The notes under the pieces are model-generated. The model did no database searches. It worked only from the letters and a program-made list of their open reading frames with translations, and had not been told where the DNA came from. From positions 5,642,001 to 5,706,000 of the forward strand of contig NZ_CP142104.1 in assembly GCF_035751725.1 (NCBI RefSeq): a stretch of 64,000 bases of DNA, written 5' to 3'. The stretch is from Pseudomonas frederiksbergensis. GTDB lineage: Bacteria > Pseudomonadota > Gammaproteobacteria > Pseudomonadales > Pseudomonadaceae. Positions 36,417 through 46,528 of the stretch are shown in pieces (position 1 is the first letter of the stretch; each line of letters starts with the position of its first letter). A program made the position numbers and the translations under genes.

Positions 36417-36456
36417 AAATGCCTCTAGGCGTGAGTTTCCTGGCTGCTATTAGTAG

Positions 36457-37233
36457 TCAGGCGTTGTTTGACGCATCGGCGTCGCGTTGTGTTGCCCTTG
36501 CTCTGCAGGCATCGCCAAACGCCTGGAAGATTGCAAGGTAGTACGGATTAGAGCCTACCGCCCACTCCGGGTGCCATTGCACACCTAAAGCAAAAGCCTT
36601 GCCTTGTGCCACCGAAACGGCCTCGACCAGGCCATCCGGCGCGAGGGCTTCGGCCCGCAAGCCCGGTGCCAGTCGCTCGATGCCCTGGCTATGGATCGAG
36701 TTGACATCGATCTGCGGCGGCAGGCCCAGGCCCGCCAGGACGCCTCCGGGCTGGATATGCACGGCATGGGCCGGACCATATTGGACCTCCACCGGCTGGG
36801 TGTCGTCTTCACGATGATCGATGAACGTTCCGACTTCATGAACTTTCTGATGCAGGGTGCCGCCAAAGGCTACGTTCATTTCCTGGAAACCGCGGCAGAT
36901 GCCCAGCACCGGGACGCCCGCATTGACAGCGGCGCGGATCAGCGGAAGGGTGATGGCGTCCCGTGCAGGATCATGGGCAGTGCCTGGCGCGCTGGCCGGG
37001 CCTTGATAGTGAAAAGGTTCTACATTGGAAGGAGAGCCGGTAAAAAGAATACCGTCCAGGGCGTCCAGAATATCGGACGGTGCGAACAGATCCGCCAGGG
37101 ATGGGATCAGCACCGGCAGGCCCTTGGCGGCTGTAGCGACAGCCCGGACGTATTTGTCGCCAGTGGTGTGATACGCATGCAAACCGATCTGCCTGGAGCA
37201 GGTCGTGACGCCGATTAACGGCAGGCGAGACAT
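36457..37233 (-). CDS. spuA: Class I glutamine amidotransferase-type gamma-glutamyl hydrolase SpuA
   Basis: 258 residues, PuuD/peptidase C26 type. The nucleophile Cys lies in VLGICRGFQEMNVAFGG near residue 112 and the catalytic His in GVQWHPEWAV near 220. Expected reaction is hydrolysis of gamma-glutamyl-GABA to glutamate and GABA. First gene of the minus-strand spu operon, divergent from spuI across 278 bases. Confidence 0.92.
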   Translation of the reverse strand: MSRLPLIGVTTCSRQIGLHAYHTTGDKYVRAVATAAKGLPVLIPSLADLFAPSDILDALDGILFTGSPSNVEPFHYQGPASAPGTAHDPARDAITLPLIRAAVNAGVPVLGICRGFQEMNVAFGGTLHQKVHEVGTFIDHREDDTQPVEVQYGPAHAVHIQPGGVLAGLGLPPQIDVNSIHSQGIERLAPGLRAEALAPDGLVEAVSVAQGKAFALGVQWHPEWAVGSNPYYLAIFQAFGDACRARATQRDADASNNA

Positions 37234-37511
37234 GAAGCACCCCGGTATTATTGCTGTTATGGGTTTGAATCGAGCTTAGCCTTGTTCATTTTTTTACACA
37301 ACACCCCCGTAAAAAATACAACACGGCACGCTCAAGCCTGCGGGCGCCAAGGCCTTCAAAGGGAAAAAAACGCCCCAAATTGCCTCAAAAATGCCCGTCG
37401 GGTGCTTTTTTAGGGCAAAAAAGGCCCTGCTTGACTTCGGCATGCCGTTCGGGTTGACTGGCTTTCGAAGAGATCAATGATTGATATTTTTAACAACAAA
37501 GGTGTTGCATC
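37234..37511. promoter_or_regulatory. Divergent spuA/spuI regulatory region
   Basis: 278 AT-rich bases between divergent start codons. Contains AGGGC-N7-GCCCT (37412-37428) and a possible spuI promoter with TTGACT at 37454-37459 and ATGATT 17 bases later. In P. aeruginosa the corresponding genes are controlled by PauR; no PauR motif could be confirmed by eye. Confidence 0.45.
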
Positions 37512-38888
37512 ATGTCGGTACCCCCGCGTGCCGTTCAGCTTAACGAAGCGAACGCGTTCCTTAAGGAACATCCTGAGGTTCTGTACGTTGACCTTCTGAT
37601 TGCGGATATGAATGGTGTGGTGCGCGGCAAGCGCATCGAACGCACCAGCCTCCACAAGGTTTACGAGAAAGGCATCAACCTGCCGGCCTCTCTATTTGCC
37701 CTGGATATCAACGGCTCGACGGTGGAAAGCACCGGGCTGGGCCTGGACATCGGCGATGCCGACCGCATCTGCTATCCCATCCCCGGCACCCTGAGCAATG
37801 AACCCTGGCAGAAGCGCCCGACCGCGCAACTGCTGATGACCATGCACGAACTCGAAGGCGATCCGTTCTTTGCCGACCCTCGGGAAGTCCTGCGCCAGGT
37901 CGTGACCAAGTTCGATGAACTGGGCCTGACCATTTGCGCCGCGTTCGAGCTGGAGTTCTACCTGATCGACCAGGAGAACGTGAATGGCCGCCCGCAACCG
38001 CCCCGCTCGCCGATTTCCGGCAAACGCCCGCATTCGACCCAGGTCTACCTGATCGATGACCTCGACGAATACGTCGACTGCCTCCAGGACATCCTGGAAG
38101 GTGCGAAGGAGCAAGGCATCCCCGCCGACGCCATCGTCAAGGAAAGTGCCCCGGCGCAGTTCGAAGTGAACCTGCACCACGTCGCCGACCCGATCAAGGC
38201 CTGCGACTATGCAGTCCTGCTCAAGCGCCTGATCAAGAACATCGCCTACGACCATGAAATGGACACCACCTTCATGGCCAAGCCGTACCCGGGCCAGGCA
38301 GGCAATGGTTTGCACGTCCACATTTCGATCCTGGACAAAGACGGCAAGAATATCTTTGCCAGCGAGGATCCCGAGCAGAACGCCGCATTGCGTCACGCGA
38401 TCGGCGGTGTGCTCGAGACCCTGCCCGCGCAGATGGCTTTCCTCTGCCCGAACGTCAACTCCTACCGCCGTTTCGGCGCACAGTTCTATGTGCCGAACTC
38501 GCCGACCTGGGGCCTGGACAACCGCACCGTTGCGCTGCGCGTACCCACCGGCTCCGCCGATGCCGTGCGCCTGGAACACCGCGTCGCCGGCGCCGATGCC
38601 AACCCGTACCTGCTGATGGCCTCCGTGCTGGCAGGCGTGCACCATGGCCTGGTCAACAAGATCGAGCCCGGTGCGCCGGTCGAAGGCAACAGCTACGAGC
38701 AGAACGAGCAGAGCCTGCCGAACAACTTGCGCGATGCCCTGCGTGAATTGGACGACAGCGAAGTCATGGCCAAGTACATCGATCCGAAGTACATCGATAT
38801 CTTCGTGGCCTGCAAGGAAAGCGAACTGGAAGAGTTCGAACACTCGATCTCCGACCTCGAGTACAACTGGTACTTGCATACCGTGTAA
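37512..38888 (+). CDS. spuI: Glutamylpolyamine synthetase SpuI (glutamine synthetase family)
   Basis: 458 residues, paralogue of SpuB. GS motifs FELEFYLID (about 145), FMAKPYPGQAGNGLHVHIS (about 255) and the RVAGADANPYLLMA stretch near 360. Divergent from spuA as in P. aeruginosa (PA0296/PA0297). AAAGG lies 9 bases before the ATG. Followed by a strong terminator. Confidence 0.92.
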   Translation: MSVPPRAVQLNEANAFLKEHPEVLYVDLLIADMNGVVRGKRIERTSLHKVYEKGINLPASLFALDINGSTVESTGLGLDIGDADRICYPIPGTLSNEPWQKRPTAQLLMTMHELEGDPFFADPREVLRQVVTKFDELGLTICAAFELEFYLIDQENVNGRPQPPRSPISGKRPHSTQVYLIDDLDEYVDCLQDILEGAKEQGIPADAIVKESAPAQFEVNLHHVADPIKACDYAVLLKRLIKNIAYDHEMDTTFMAKPYPGQAGNGLHVHISILDKDGKNIFASEDPEQNAALRHAIGGVLETLPAQMAFLCPNVNSYRRFGAQFYVPNSPTWGLDNRTVALRVPTGSADAVRLEHRVAGADANPYLLMASVLAGVHHGLVNKIEPGAPVEGNSYEQNEQSLPNNLRDALRELDDSEVMAKYIDPKYIDIFVACKESELEEFEHSISDLEYNWYLHTV

Positions 38889-38907
38889 GCGGTTGCGGTA
38901 AAAAAAG

Positions 38908-38942
38908 AACGCCGCAGGCCATATGGCCTGCGGCGTTTTTTT
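38908..38942 (+). terminator. Rho-independent terminator after spuI
   Basis: 15-bp arm palindrome AACGCCGCAGGCCAT / ATGGCCTGCGGCGTT followed by a run of Ts, preceded by As; 20 bases after the spuI stop. Confidence 0.95.
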
Positions 38943-39067
38943 GAGCGCTTACAACCCCCTCGCCACAGATAAAATCCCACGCCACAAGAAATCTTCTTCA
39001 CCAAGTGCAGGTATGGACCATCCGCCCGCTCTGCGTACAATGCCCGGCAGCCCCGCAGGAGACATCC

Positions 39068-39703
39068 ATGACGCGCATCGCCACCCCTCGCAAACCCCGC
39101 GCACGCAGCCAGGCCCGGATCGATACCATTCTCGATGCCGCCCGTACGCTGCTTGCCACCGAAGGCGTGGCCAGCCTGTCGATCTACAGCGTCGCCGAAC
39201 GCGCCGGGATCCCGCCCTCCTCCGTCTATCACTTCTTCGCCAGCGTCCCGGCCCTGCTCGAAGCCCTGACCGCCGATGTCCACGCCGCCTTTCGCGCGTG
39301 CCTGCAAGCGCCGATCGACCACGCGGCCCTTCACCACTGGCATGACCTGTCACGACTGGTAGAACAGCGCATGCTGGCCATCTACAGCCAGGACGCCGCC
39401 GCTCGCCAGTTGATCCTGGCCCAGCATGGCTTGACCGAAGTCACCCAGGCCGACCGCCAGCACGACGTTGAGCTGGGCGCGCTGATGCACACCGTCTTCG
39501 CCCGGCATTTCGAGCTGCCGACACTGCCGTCCGACGTGGATGTGTTCGCCCTGGCGATGGAGCTGGGCGACCGCGTCTACGCCCGCTCGGTACAGCAACA
39601 CGGACAAATCACCCCGCGCCTGGCCGAAGAAGGCATGCGGGTGTTCGATGCGTACCTGGGGCTTTACCTGCCGCCCTATTTGCCCAAACGAGAGACGCCC
39701 TGA
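39068..39703 (+). CDS. TetR-family transcriptional regulator
   Basis: 211 residues. HTH in the N-terminal 65 residues: ARIDTILDAARTLLATEGVA, then LSIYSVAERAGIPPSSVYHF with FFASVPALLEAL. The C-terminal ligand domain is not diagnostic. The start at 39068 (MTRIATPRK) has GGAG upstream. It stands alone between the spuI terminator and the ssu operon end; a role in polyamine control is possible but unsupported. Confidence 0.88.
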   Translation: MTRIATPRKPRARSQARIDTILDAARTLLATEGVASLSIYSVAERAGIPPSSVYHFFASVPALLEALTADVHAAFRACLQAPIDHAALHHWHDLSRLVEQRMLAIYSQDAAARQLILAQHGLTEVTQADRQHDVELGALMHTVFARHFELPTLPSDVDVFALAMELGDRVYARSVQQHGQITPRLAEEGMRVFDAYLGLYLPPYLPKRETP

Positions 39704-39793
39704 TCCTGGGCTGCTCCCGCTGGGCCGGTCCGACGCCTCGGGCGCAGCAGCCCCTCGAACCTCATGGGGCGCATGTAAACACCGCCAGAGACC

Positions 39794-39810
39794 AAAAGCC
39801 CCGAAGGGCT
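39794..39810 (-). terminator. Terminator of the ssu operon
   Basis: Read on the minus strand: AGCCC-TTCG-GGGCT followed by TTT, 33 bases after the ssuF stop. A wider pairing GCCCCG/CGGGGC overlaps it. Confidence 0.75.
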
Positions 39811-39842
39811 CACGCCGTCCGGGGCCGCAGGTCAAGCATCGC

Positions 39843-40058
39843 TCACAACTTGGCGATGGACACCTCGGTTGATTTGACGAAGGCAATCACCTCGCTGCCG
39901 ATCGCCAGTTCCAGCTCTTTCACCGAGCGGGTGGTGATGACCGATGTGACGATGCCCGAAGCGGTCTGCACGTCGATTTCCGACAGCACATCGCCTTCGA
40001 CGATTTCCTTGATGGTGCCTTTGAACTGGTTGCGGACGTTGATGGCTTTGATGGTCAT
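39843..40058 (-). CDS. ssuF: Molybdopterin-binding (Mop/TOBE) protein SsuF
   Basis: 71 residues, a single Mop domain starting MTIKAINVRNQFKGTIKEI and containing SVITTRSVKELELAIGS. Mop proteins bind molybdate; in P. putida this gene closes the ssuEADCBF operon and is needed for use of sulfonates and sulfate esters. ATG at 40058 is preceded by AGGAAT; the 35-codon upstream extension overlaps ssuB and is rejected. Confidence 0.9.
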   Translation of the reverse strand: MTIKAINVRNQFKGTIKEIVEGDVLSEIDVQTASGIVTSVITTRSVKELELAIGSEVIAFVKSTEVSIAKL

Positions 40059-40083
40059 GGTGTCGATTCCTGTCTGGATGAAG

Positions 40084-40890
40084 TTATTGCGCCCAACGCA
40101 ACTGCGTGGGCAAGGGTGAAACGGGTTCGGGTGCCGGCGGTTGGCCGGGCAAGGACAGCACACGGTCGAGGACTTCGGTTTCCAGGCTCGCCAGGCGATG
40201 CGAGCCGCGAGCGCGGGGGCGTGGCAGGTCGATGGTCAGGTCGAGGCCGACCTGGCCGTCCTCGATCAGGATGACCCGGTCGGCAATCGCCACCGCTTCG
40301 CTGACGTCGTGGGTCACCAGCAGCACCGTGAAGCCGTGTTGCAGCCACAAGCGTTCGATCAATTGCTGCATCTCGATCCGGGTCAGGGCATCGAGCGCGC
40401 CCAGGGGTTCGTCGAGCAACAGCAGGCGCGGCTGGTGGATCAGCGCGCGGGCCAGGGCCACCCGTTGCTTCTGGCCACCGGACAACGACGCCGGCCATTC
40501 ATGGGCGCGATCCGCCAGGCCCACGGCATCCAGCGCCTGCGAGGCTTGCGGCCGCCAGTCGCCCTTGAGCCCGAGGCCGACGTTGTCGATGACCTTTTTC
40601 CAGGGCAACAGGCGCGCTTCCTGGAACATCAGCCGGGTGTCCTCCCGTGCAGCGCTCAGCGATGCCGAGCCGGCCAACAACTGGCCGCCCGAGGGCTGAT
40701 CGAGGCCGGCGAGCAAGCGCAGCAAGGTGCTTTTACCGCAGCCACTGCGGCCGACAACCGCGACGAATTGCCCGGCCGGGATATGCAGGTCGATATCTCT
40801 CAATACCTGGCGCGCACCAAACGTCTTCTGAAGATTGCGCACCGCCAGCGGGATGCCCCGCAGCAAGCGCGGAGGTTGTTGAGCACTCAT
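40084..40890 (-). CDS. ssuB: Aliphatic sulfonate ABC transporter ATPase SsuB
   Basis: 268 residues. Walker [10 protein letters not shown] near 50, signature [16 protein letters not shown] near 145, Walker [18 protein letters not shown] near 165. Energises uptake of alkanesulfonates through SsuC. Overlaps ssuC by 4 bases. Confidence 0.94.
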   Translation of the reverse strand: MSAQQPPRLLRGIPLAVRNLQKTFGARQVLRDIDLHIPAGQFVAVVGRSGCGKSTLLRLLAGLDQPSGGQLLAGSASLSAAREDTRLMFQEARLLPWKKVIDNVGLGLKGDWRPQASQALDAVGLADRAHEWPASLSGGQKQRVALARALIHQPRLLLLDEPLGALDALTRIEMQQLIERLWLQHGFTVLLVTHDVSEAVAIADRVILIEDGQVGLDLTIDLPRPRARGSHRLASLETEVLDRVLSLPGQPPAPEPVSPLPTQLRWAQ

Positions 40891-41669
40891 GCAACACCTT
40901 CCCTGCTTACTTGATAGGCCGGATGCCAGCGCAGCCAGACCCGTTCGAGGCCACGGGCGGCGAGGTCAGCCAGCTTGCCGAGCACGGCGTACAAGAGAAT
41001 CGCCAGCACCACCACGTCGGTCTGCAGGAACTCCCGGGCATTCATCGCCAGGTAACCGATACCGGCGCTGGCCGAGATGGTTTCCGCCACGATCAGCGTC
41101 AGCCACATGAAGCCCAGGGCAAAGCGCACGCCTACCAGGATCGACGGCAAGGCGCCCGGCAGGATCACCTGGCGAAACAGGCTGAAACCGGACAAACCGT
41201 AGCTGCGAGACATTTCCACCAGCGCTGGGTCGACGTTACGGATCCCGTGATAGGTGTTGAGGTAGATGGGGAACAGCGTGCCAAGCGCCACCAGGAAGAT
41301 CTTCGCCGACTCGTCGATGCCGAACCATAGGATCACCAACGGAATCAGCGCCAGGTGCGGGACGTTGCGTATCATCTGCACGGAGCTGTCCAGCAGCCGC
41401 TCGCCCCACTTCGACAGGCCCGTGATAAAGCCCAGGGTAAGGCCGATGCCGCCACCAATCAGGAAGCCGACCGCTGCGCGCCAGCCGCTGATAGCCAGGT
41501 GAGTCCAGATTTCGCCGCTGCGCACCAGGCTCACGCCAGCCTCGATCACCGCGACTGGCGCCGGCAGGATCCGCGTGGATAACCAGCCGGCCGACACCGA
41601 TAACTGCCACGTTGCAAGCAACAGCAATGGCACCGTCCACGGCGCGAGGTTGTGAATAATTTTCCTCAT
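40887..41669 (-). CDS. ssuC: Aliphatic sulfonate ABC transporter permease SsuC
   Basis: 260 residues with about six membrane helices and the EAA-type loop [20 protein letters not shown] near 160-180, typical of SsuC/TauC. The start at 41669 ([11 protein letters not shown]) has GAGG upstream and avoids overlap with ssuD, 7 bases away. Confidence 0.93.
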   Translation of the reverse strand: MRKIIHNLAPWTVPLLLLATWQLSVSAGWLSTRILPAPVAVIEAGVSLVRSGEIWTHLAISGWRAAVGFLIGGGIGLTLGFITGLSKWGERLLDSSVQMIRNVPHLALIPLVILWFGIDESAKIFLVALGTLFPIYLNTYHGIRNVDPALVEMSRSYGLSGFSLFRQVILPGALPSILVGVRFALGFMWLTLIVAETISASAGIGYLAMNAREFLQTDVVVLAILLYAVLGKLADLAARGLERVWLRWHPAYQVSREGVA

Positions 41670-41676
41670 GGCCGCC

Positions 41677-42825
41677 TCAACTCTGGGACGCGGCTTTAGG
41701 CAGGATGTCATTGGCGACCATCTCGCCGAACGGACTCACGTAGCCTTGGCTTTTCGGCAGTTCCGGGCGTTCCACATCCAAGTGCGGGAATAGCAGCTCC
41801 GCCACCCGATAAGACTCTTCCAGGTGTGGATAACCCGAGAAGATGAACGTGTCGATGCCCAGGCCGGCGTATTCCTTGACCCGCGCGGCCACGGTCGGGC
41901 CATCGCCCACCAGTGCCGTCCCGGCGCCGCCGCGCACCAGGCCGACACCGGCCCAGAGGTTGGGGCTGACCTCCAGCTTGTCGCGGCGACCGCCGTGCAA
42001 CGCGGCCATTCGCTGCTGGCCCACCGAGTCGAAACGCGCCAGGGAAGCCTGGGCGCGGGCAATGGTTTCGTCGTCCAGGTGGGAGATCAAGCGGTCGGCC
42101 GCTTGCCAGGCCTCGGCGTTGGTTTCACGCACGATCACATGCAGGCGAATGCCGAAGCGCACGGTACGCCCCAGCTTCGCAGCCTTGGTCCGCACCTGTT
42201 GGATTTTTTCCGCGACGGCCGCCGGGGGCTCACCCCAGGTCAGCACCATGTCCACCTGCTCGGCGGCCAGATCCTGGGCCGCTTCCGACGAGCCGCCAAA
42301 GTACAGCGGCGGACGCGGTTGCTGGATCGGCGGATAGAGCAGCTTGGCGCCCTTCACGCTGATGTGTTCACCGTTGTAATCCACGGTCTCGCCTTCCAGC
42401 ACCCGACGCCAGATCCGGGTGAACTCCACCGACGCTTGATAGCGTTGTTCATGATCGAGAAACAGCCCGTCGCCGGCCAGCTCATCCGGATCGCCGCCGG
42501 TGACCAGGTTGAACAGCGCACGTCCTCCCGATAGCCGATCCAAGGTTGCAGCCTGACGCGCCGCCACCGTTGGGGAAACAATCCCGGGGCGCAGGGCAAC
42601 CAGGAACTTCAAGCGCTGGGTCACCGGAATCAACGACGCGGCCACCAGCCACGAGTCTTCGCAGGAGCGTCCGGTAGGAATCAATACACCGCCGAAACCC
42701 AGCCGATCGGCGGCCTGGGCGATTTGCTGCAAGTAACCATGATCGACGGCGCGGGCACCTTCAGCGGTGCCAAGGTAATGACCGTCGCCGTGGGTGGGCA
42801 GGAACCAGAAAATATTGAGGCTCAT
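41677..42825 (-). CDS. ssuD: FMNH2-dependent alkanesulfonate monooxygenase SsuD
   Basis: 382 residues, bacterial luciferase-like fold, beginning [20 protein letters not shown], the SsuD N-terminus. The [20 protein letters not shown] stretch near 110 is family-specific. Cleaves alkanesulfonates to aldehyde and sulfite using FMNH2 from SsuE. 24 bases downstream of ssuA. Confidence 0.96.
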   Translation of the reverse strand: MSLNIFWFLPTHGDGHYLGTAEGARAVDHGYLQQIAQAADRLGFGGVLIPTGRSCEDSWLVAASLIPVTQRLKFLVALRPGIVSPTVAARQAATLDRLSGGRALFNLVTGGDPDELAGDGLFLDHEQRYQASVEFTRIWRRVLEGETVDYNGEHISVKGAKLLYPPIQQPRPPLYFGGSSEAAQDLAAEQVDMVLTWGEPPAAVAEKIQQVRTKAAKLGRTVRFGIRLHVIVRETNAEAWQAADRLISHLDDETIARAQASLARFDSVGQQRMAALHGGRRDKLEVSPNLWAGVGLVRGGAGTALVGDGPTVAARVKEYAGLGIDTFIFSGYPHLEESYRVAELLFPHLDVERPELPKSQGYVSPFGEMVANDILPKAASQS

Positions 42826-42849
42826 GGAGTGGTCTCCTAAGGGATCGAA

Positions 42850-43815
42850 TTACTGCGCGTTCGCAACGGCCGCCGACGGCGTCCAGATCACGTCCTTGAT
42901 GTTCAAGGGCTTGGGAATCAACTTGAGCTGGTAGAAGCTGTCGGCGATTTTCTGCTGCGCCGCCACCACCTCCGGCGTGAGGAACAACGCCCCGTAGCCT
43001 TGGCGTTTCACAGACGTCAGGGTGATGTCCGCCGGCAGGCCAAGCAGCGGCGATACCTGTTGGGTCACGTCTTCAGGGTTGGCCTTGGACCATTCGCCCA
43101 CCGCCCGCACTTCTTCCACCAGGGCCGTGATCACCTGTGGATTTTTCTGCGCGTAGGGTTTGGTCGCGAGGTAGAACTGATGGTTGTCGACGATGCCTTT
43201 GCCGTCCCGCAAGGTGCGGGCCTGCAATTGCTGTTCAGCCGCGGCCTGGTACGGATCCCAGATCACCCAGGCGTCCACGCTGCCGCGCTCGAACGCGGCG
43301 CGGGCGTCGGCTGGCGGCAGGAAAACCGTCTGGATCTCGGAATATTCAAGGCCGGCATCTTCCAGTGCCCGTACCAGCAGGTAATGGACATTGGAGCCTT
43401 TGTTCAACACGACCTTCTTGCCCTTGAGGTCCTGCACCGACTGGATCGACGAGCCCTTGGGCACCAGGATCGCCTCACTGTGGGGGGCTGGCGGTTCGTA
43501 GGCGACATAGAGCAAGTCCGCGCCGGCCGCCTGGGCAAACACCGGTGGAGTTTCACCGGTGACGCCAAAATCGATGGAACCGACATTCAAGCCTTCCAGA
43601 AGCTGGGGGCCGCCGGGAAATTCGGTCCATTGCACGTCGACGCCCTGGGCGGCGAGGCGTTTCTCCAACGTCCCCTTGGCCTTGAGCAGCACCAGCGTGC
43701 CGTACTTCTGATAGCCGATCCGCAAGGTTTCGGCTTGAGTCTGGGTAATGACGCCGAGGGACACAGCCGCAGCAAACAGAGCGACCAGCCCGCGACGCAA
43801 AATGACAGTGCGCAT
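42850..43815 (-). CDS. ssuA: Periplasmic aliphatic sulfonate-binding protein SsuA
   Basis: 321 residues. Signal peptide ends near TQAE; the mature start ETLRIGYQKYGTLVLLKAKG is the SsuA pattern, as is NVGSIDFGVTGETPPVFAQA. Delivers sulfonates to SsuBC. Located 90 bases downstream of ssuE. Confidence 0.95.
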   Translation of the reverse strand: MRTVILRRGLVALFAAAVSLGVITQTQAETLRIGYQKYGTLVLLKAKGTLEKRLAAQGVDVQWTEFPGGPQLLEGLNVGSIDFGVTGETPPVFAQAAGADLLYVAYEPPAPHSEAILVPKGSSIQSVQDLKGKKVVLNKGSNVHYLLVRALEDAGLEYSEIQTVFLPPADARAAFERGSVDAWVIWDPYQAAAEQQLQARTLRDGKGIVDNHQFYLATKPYAQKNPQVITALVEEVRAVGEWSKANPEDVTQQVSPLLGLPADITLTSVKRQGYGALFLTPEVVAAQQKIADSFYQLKLIPKPLNIKDVIWTPSAAVANAQ

Positions 43816-43905
43816 GGCGCCTCTCCTTTTTGCTGTGGGGTTTTGGCTGCACCTGCTTGGCCGTTGACGGCTGAGTAAGGTGGAGTTGAAGCAGGGATGT
43901 AGCGG

Positions 43906-44499
43906 TCAAATGCTCCAGCGAGCACTCAACAGACGTTCGTTCAATGCGCTGGGGTCGAGCGGCCTGGGCCGACGGGCCATGGCGCTGTAGAACTGTTCAA
44001 GCGCTTCGTCCAGGCGCTGCTGCAAGGTAGGCGTCAATTGCGCCTGGGCACTGCCTTCGCCATAGGCGATCTGGCTGTCTTCGGCAAAAATCCCATGGAG
44101 CATTTCCTGGGCCTTGAGTGCCGACAGCACGGGCTTGAGGGCATAATCTACCGCCAGCATGTGGGCGATGCTGCCGCCGGTTGCCATCGGCAACACCACT
44201 TTGTGGGCCAGGGCCCGTTCCGGCAGCAGATCGAGTACGGTCTTCAGCGCACCGGAAAAAGACGCCTTGTACACTGGCGTGGCGATGAGCAGGCCGTCGG
44301 CATTTTCAATCTGGGCCAGCAGGTCAATCACTTTGGGACTGTCGAAGCGGGCATGGAGCAGATCCTCTGCAGGGAAATCACGTACCTGATAACTCACCAC
44401 TTCTACACCTTGCTGTTGTAACCAACGTTGCGAGCGCTCCAACAGCACTCCAGAACGGGAGCGCTGGCTGGGACTGCCGCCGAGCGAGACAACCAACAT
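43906..44499 (-). CDS. ssuE: NAD(P)H-dependent FMN reductase SsuE
   Basis: 197 residues, flavodoxin-like; N-terminal [20 protein letters not shown] forms the FMN phosphate loop. Supplies FMNH2 to SsuD. ATG at 44499 is favoured because AAGGA lies 9 bases upstream; an ATG three codons earlier touches that site. First gene of the operon; the AT-rich region ahead (44509-44640) presumably carries the sulfur-starvation promoter, but no motif is certain. Confidence 0.93.
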   Translation of the reverse strand: MLVVSLGGSPSQRSRSGVLLERSQRWLQQQGVEVVSYQVRDFPAEDLLHARFDSPKVIDLLAQIENADGLLIATPVYKASFSGALKTVLDLLPERALAHKVVLPMATGGSIAHMLAVDYALKPVLSALKAQEMLHGIFAEDSQIAYGEGSAQAQLTPTLQQRLDEALEQFYSAMARRPRPLDPSALNERLLSARWSI

Positions 44500-44650
44500 G
44501 CCAACCATTCCTTAAAAGTCACGTGCGATTCGCGATGGGCGATCTCGCTGGATGGAGCAAACCATAACAGCGCCAGCATATATCTTTAAATCATATTTAT
44601 TCATTTGGTTATTCCTTTAAGAGATAACCAATTGTCTTTTCCAGTCGCAA

Positions 44651-44673
44651 TAAGAAAGGCCGTCGAAACGGCC
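44651..44673 (-). terminator. Rho-independent terminator of lsfA
   Basis: Minus strand GGCCGT-TTCG-ACGGCC followed by TTTCTTA, 45 bases after the lsfA stop. Confidence 0.85.
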
Positions 44674-44718
44674 AAATCCTTGATGCCCCCACAGGATCCA
44701 GTCAACTCGGACTCGGTG

Positions 44719-45357
44719 TCAGCGATTGGGCTGCGGCGTAAGGCGCAAGTACGGCTTCACCGCGCGATAGCCCTTGGGAAAGCGCTGCTTGAGTTCTTCT
44801 TCATCCTTGAGCGACGGCACGATCACCACTTCATCACCGTCCTGCCAGTTGGCCGGGGTGGCGACTTTGTAGTTGTCGGTCAGTTGCAGGGAATCGATCA
44901 CCCGCAGGATTTCGTTGAAATTGCGGCCAGTGCTCGCCGGGTAGGTGATCGTCAGGCGGATCTTCTTGTTCGGGTCGATCACGAATAATGAGCGCACGGT
45001 CAAGGTATCGCTGGCGTTGGGGTGAATCAGGTCGTACAGGTCCGAAACCTTGCGGTCGGCGTCAGCCAGGATCGGGAAGTTCACGATGGCATTCTGGGTT
45101 TCGTTGATGTCTTCGATCCACTTGTGGTGCGAATCCACCGGGTCTACCGACAGAGCGATGGCCTTGACGCCGCGCTTGGCGAATTCGTCCTTGAGCTTGG
45201 CGGTGAGGCCCAGTTCAGTGGTGCACACCGGCGTGAAGTCCGCCGGGTGGGAGAACAGCACGCCCCAGCTGTCGCCGAGCCATTCATGGAAGCGAATCTT
45301 GCCGGCGCTGGAATCCTGTTCGAAATCGGGGGCGATGTCGCCGAGTCTGAGGCTCAT
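44719..45357 (-). CDS. lsfA: 1-Cys peroxiredoxin LsfA (Prx6 family)
   Basis: 212 residues. Peroxidatic Cys45 in HPADFTPVCTTELG; no resolving Cys motif, and the long Prx6-type C-terminal domain (VSDLYDLIHPNASDTLTVRS) is present. LsfA is sulfate-starvation-induced in P. putida and lies upstream of ssuE there too. The start at 45357 (MSLRLGDIAP) is the family start; the open frame extends 43 codons into the AT-rich promoter region (45358-45480). Confidence 0.92.
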   Translation of the reverse strand: MSLRLGDIAPDFEQDSSAGKIRFHEWLGDSWGVLFSHPADFTPVCTTELGLTAKLKDEFAKRGVKAIALSVDPVDSHHKWIEDINETQNAIVNFPILADADRKVSDLYDLIHPNASDTLTVRSLFVIDPNKKIRLTITYPASTGRNFNEILRVIDSLQLTDNYKVATPANWQDGDEVVIVPSLKDEEELKQRFPKGYRAVKPYLRLTPQPNR

Positions 45358-45579
45358 GGTGCGGCTCCTGGGTGGTTTCATGAGCCCAAACTGTGCACCG
45401 GTTTTCATTGCTTTAAAAAGAATGAATACCCATTTATCTAGATCATTAAGAAATATAAAAAACTGTTCACTGGTGCCGTAACGCATACCGGCCCAAGATC
45501 ATTCCCGAGGTTTCGAGAAGGCCTCGAGTTGCTGAAAAGAGGAGGGTTTCGGGGAAGGCTACAGGGGTGGGCCGAACCG

Positions 45580-45624
45580 AAACGCGAAAGCCCCGCCCGG
45601 CGTGATGCCGGGCGGGGCTTTTTT
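45580..45624. terminator. Left copy of a 45-bp terminator repeat flanking the mntA-hepT pair
   Basis: Stem AAAGCCCCGCCCGGC / GCCGGGCGGGGCTTT with GTGAT loop and flanking A and T runs, a bidirectional terminator. 44 of 45 bases are identical to 46529-46573 in direct orientation. The 222 bases between lsfA and this element show only the lsfA promoter region. Confidence 0.92.
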
Positions 45625-45689
45625 TGTCTTGTGTCTACGATACGGAAATTCTTGATGCGATTTCAGAACGAGCGGCTAGGATAGGCGGC

Positions 45690-46085
45690 ATGAACACTCA
45701 AGCTTTGTTGACTCATCTGCAAAACCGTTTGCCTGACCTGCTGGCGGTATACCTGTTCGGCAGCCATGCACAGGGCGATGCCGGGCCTGACAGCGATGTC
45801 GACCTGGCTGTGCTTTTGTCCGGCGAGATCGATCCAGTGTCCCTATGGCAGCTTTCGGGGGACCTGGCGGAAATTGCTGGCAGTCCGGTGGATCTGATTG
45901 ATCTACGGGCGGCAACCACTGTGATGCAATACCAAATCGTGACCCTTGGCCAGCGACTCTGGGCCAAAGACGTACAGGCGGGATTGTTCGAATGCTTCAT
46001 TCTCAGCGAGAAGACCGCGCTCGATGAGGCTCGGGCGGGATTGCTCAAGGTTATCCAGGAAGAAGGCAGCGTATATGGCCGATGA
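45690..46085 (+). CDS. mntA: MntA-type nucleotidyltransferase antitoxin
   Basis: 131 residues. Minimal nucleotidyltransferase core GSHAQGDAGPDSDVDLAV: G24-S25 motif and the Asp pair D36-x-D38. In HepT/MntA systems this protein neutralises the HEPN RNase by AMPylating a Tyr near its active site. The start at 45690 (MNTQALLTHL) is preceded by AGGCGG; a longer frame would run into the terminator repeat. Overlaps hepT by 11 bases. Confidence 0.88.
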   Translation: MNTQALLTHLQNRLPDLLAVYLFGSHAQGDAGPDSDVDLAVLLSGEIDPVSLWQLSGDLAEIAGSPVDLIDLRAATTVMQYQIVTLGQRLWAKDVQAGLFECFILSEKTALDEARAGLLKVIQEEGSVYGR

Positions 46086-46503
46086 CGTACTGATCAACAA
46101 AGCCGCGAGCATCGAACGTTGCGTTGCGAGAGTGCGAGAGGAATACGAGAAGAACCCCGCTACTTTTGCTACGGATTTCACTCGCCAGGATTCGGCCGTC
46201 CTGAACATTCAGCGTGCCTGTGAAGCGGCGCTGGATATGGGACAGCATTTGATTCGCCGTGAACGACTGGGTATCCCGCAAAGTGCCCGCGATACCTTCG
46301 AGCTGCTTTTTCAAGGCGGCTGGATCGAAGAAGGGTTGGTGAAAAACCTGAAGAACATGGTGGGGTTCAGGAATATCGCCGTGCATGACTATCAAGCCCT
46401 GCAATTGCCGATCCTGGTGGCGATCATTACCGGGCACTTGGATGACTTTCTGGCGTTCAGCGGCTTCATTCTGCGTAAGGATGCGACGAAGGCCAAGGGA
46501 TAA
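46075..46503 (+). CDS. hepT: HepT-type HEPN RNase toxin
   Basis: 142 residues, helical (DUF86/HEPN). Catalytic R-x4-H motif RNIAVH (R99, H104) followed by D-Y106, the Tyr expected to be AMPylated by MntA. The pair forms a type VII toxin-antitoxin module. ATG at 46075 lies inside the mntA 3' end. A 45-bp terminator repeat starts 26 bases after the stop. Confidence 0.88.
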   Translation: MADDVLINKAASIERCVARVREEYEKNPATFATDFTRQDSAVLNIQRACEAALDMGQHLIRRERLGIPQSARDTFELLFQGGWIEEGLVKNLKNMVGFRNIAVHDYQALQLPILVAIITGHLDDFLAFSGFILRKDATKAKG

Positions 46504-46528
46504 AGCCGTATCCGGCTCGTTGAGCCAA

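Noticed and set aside
34443..36428. 661-codon plus-strand open frame over spuC/spuB
   Set aside because: Spans two well identified genes on the other strand; composition is shadow-like.
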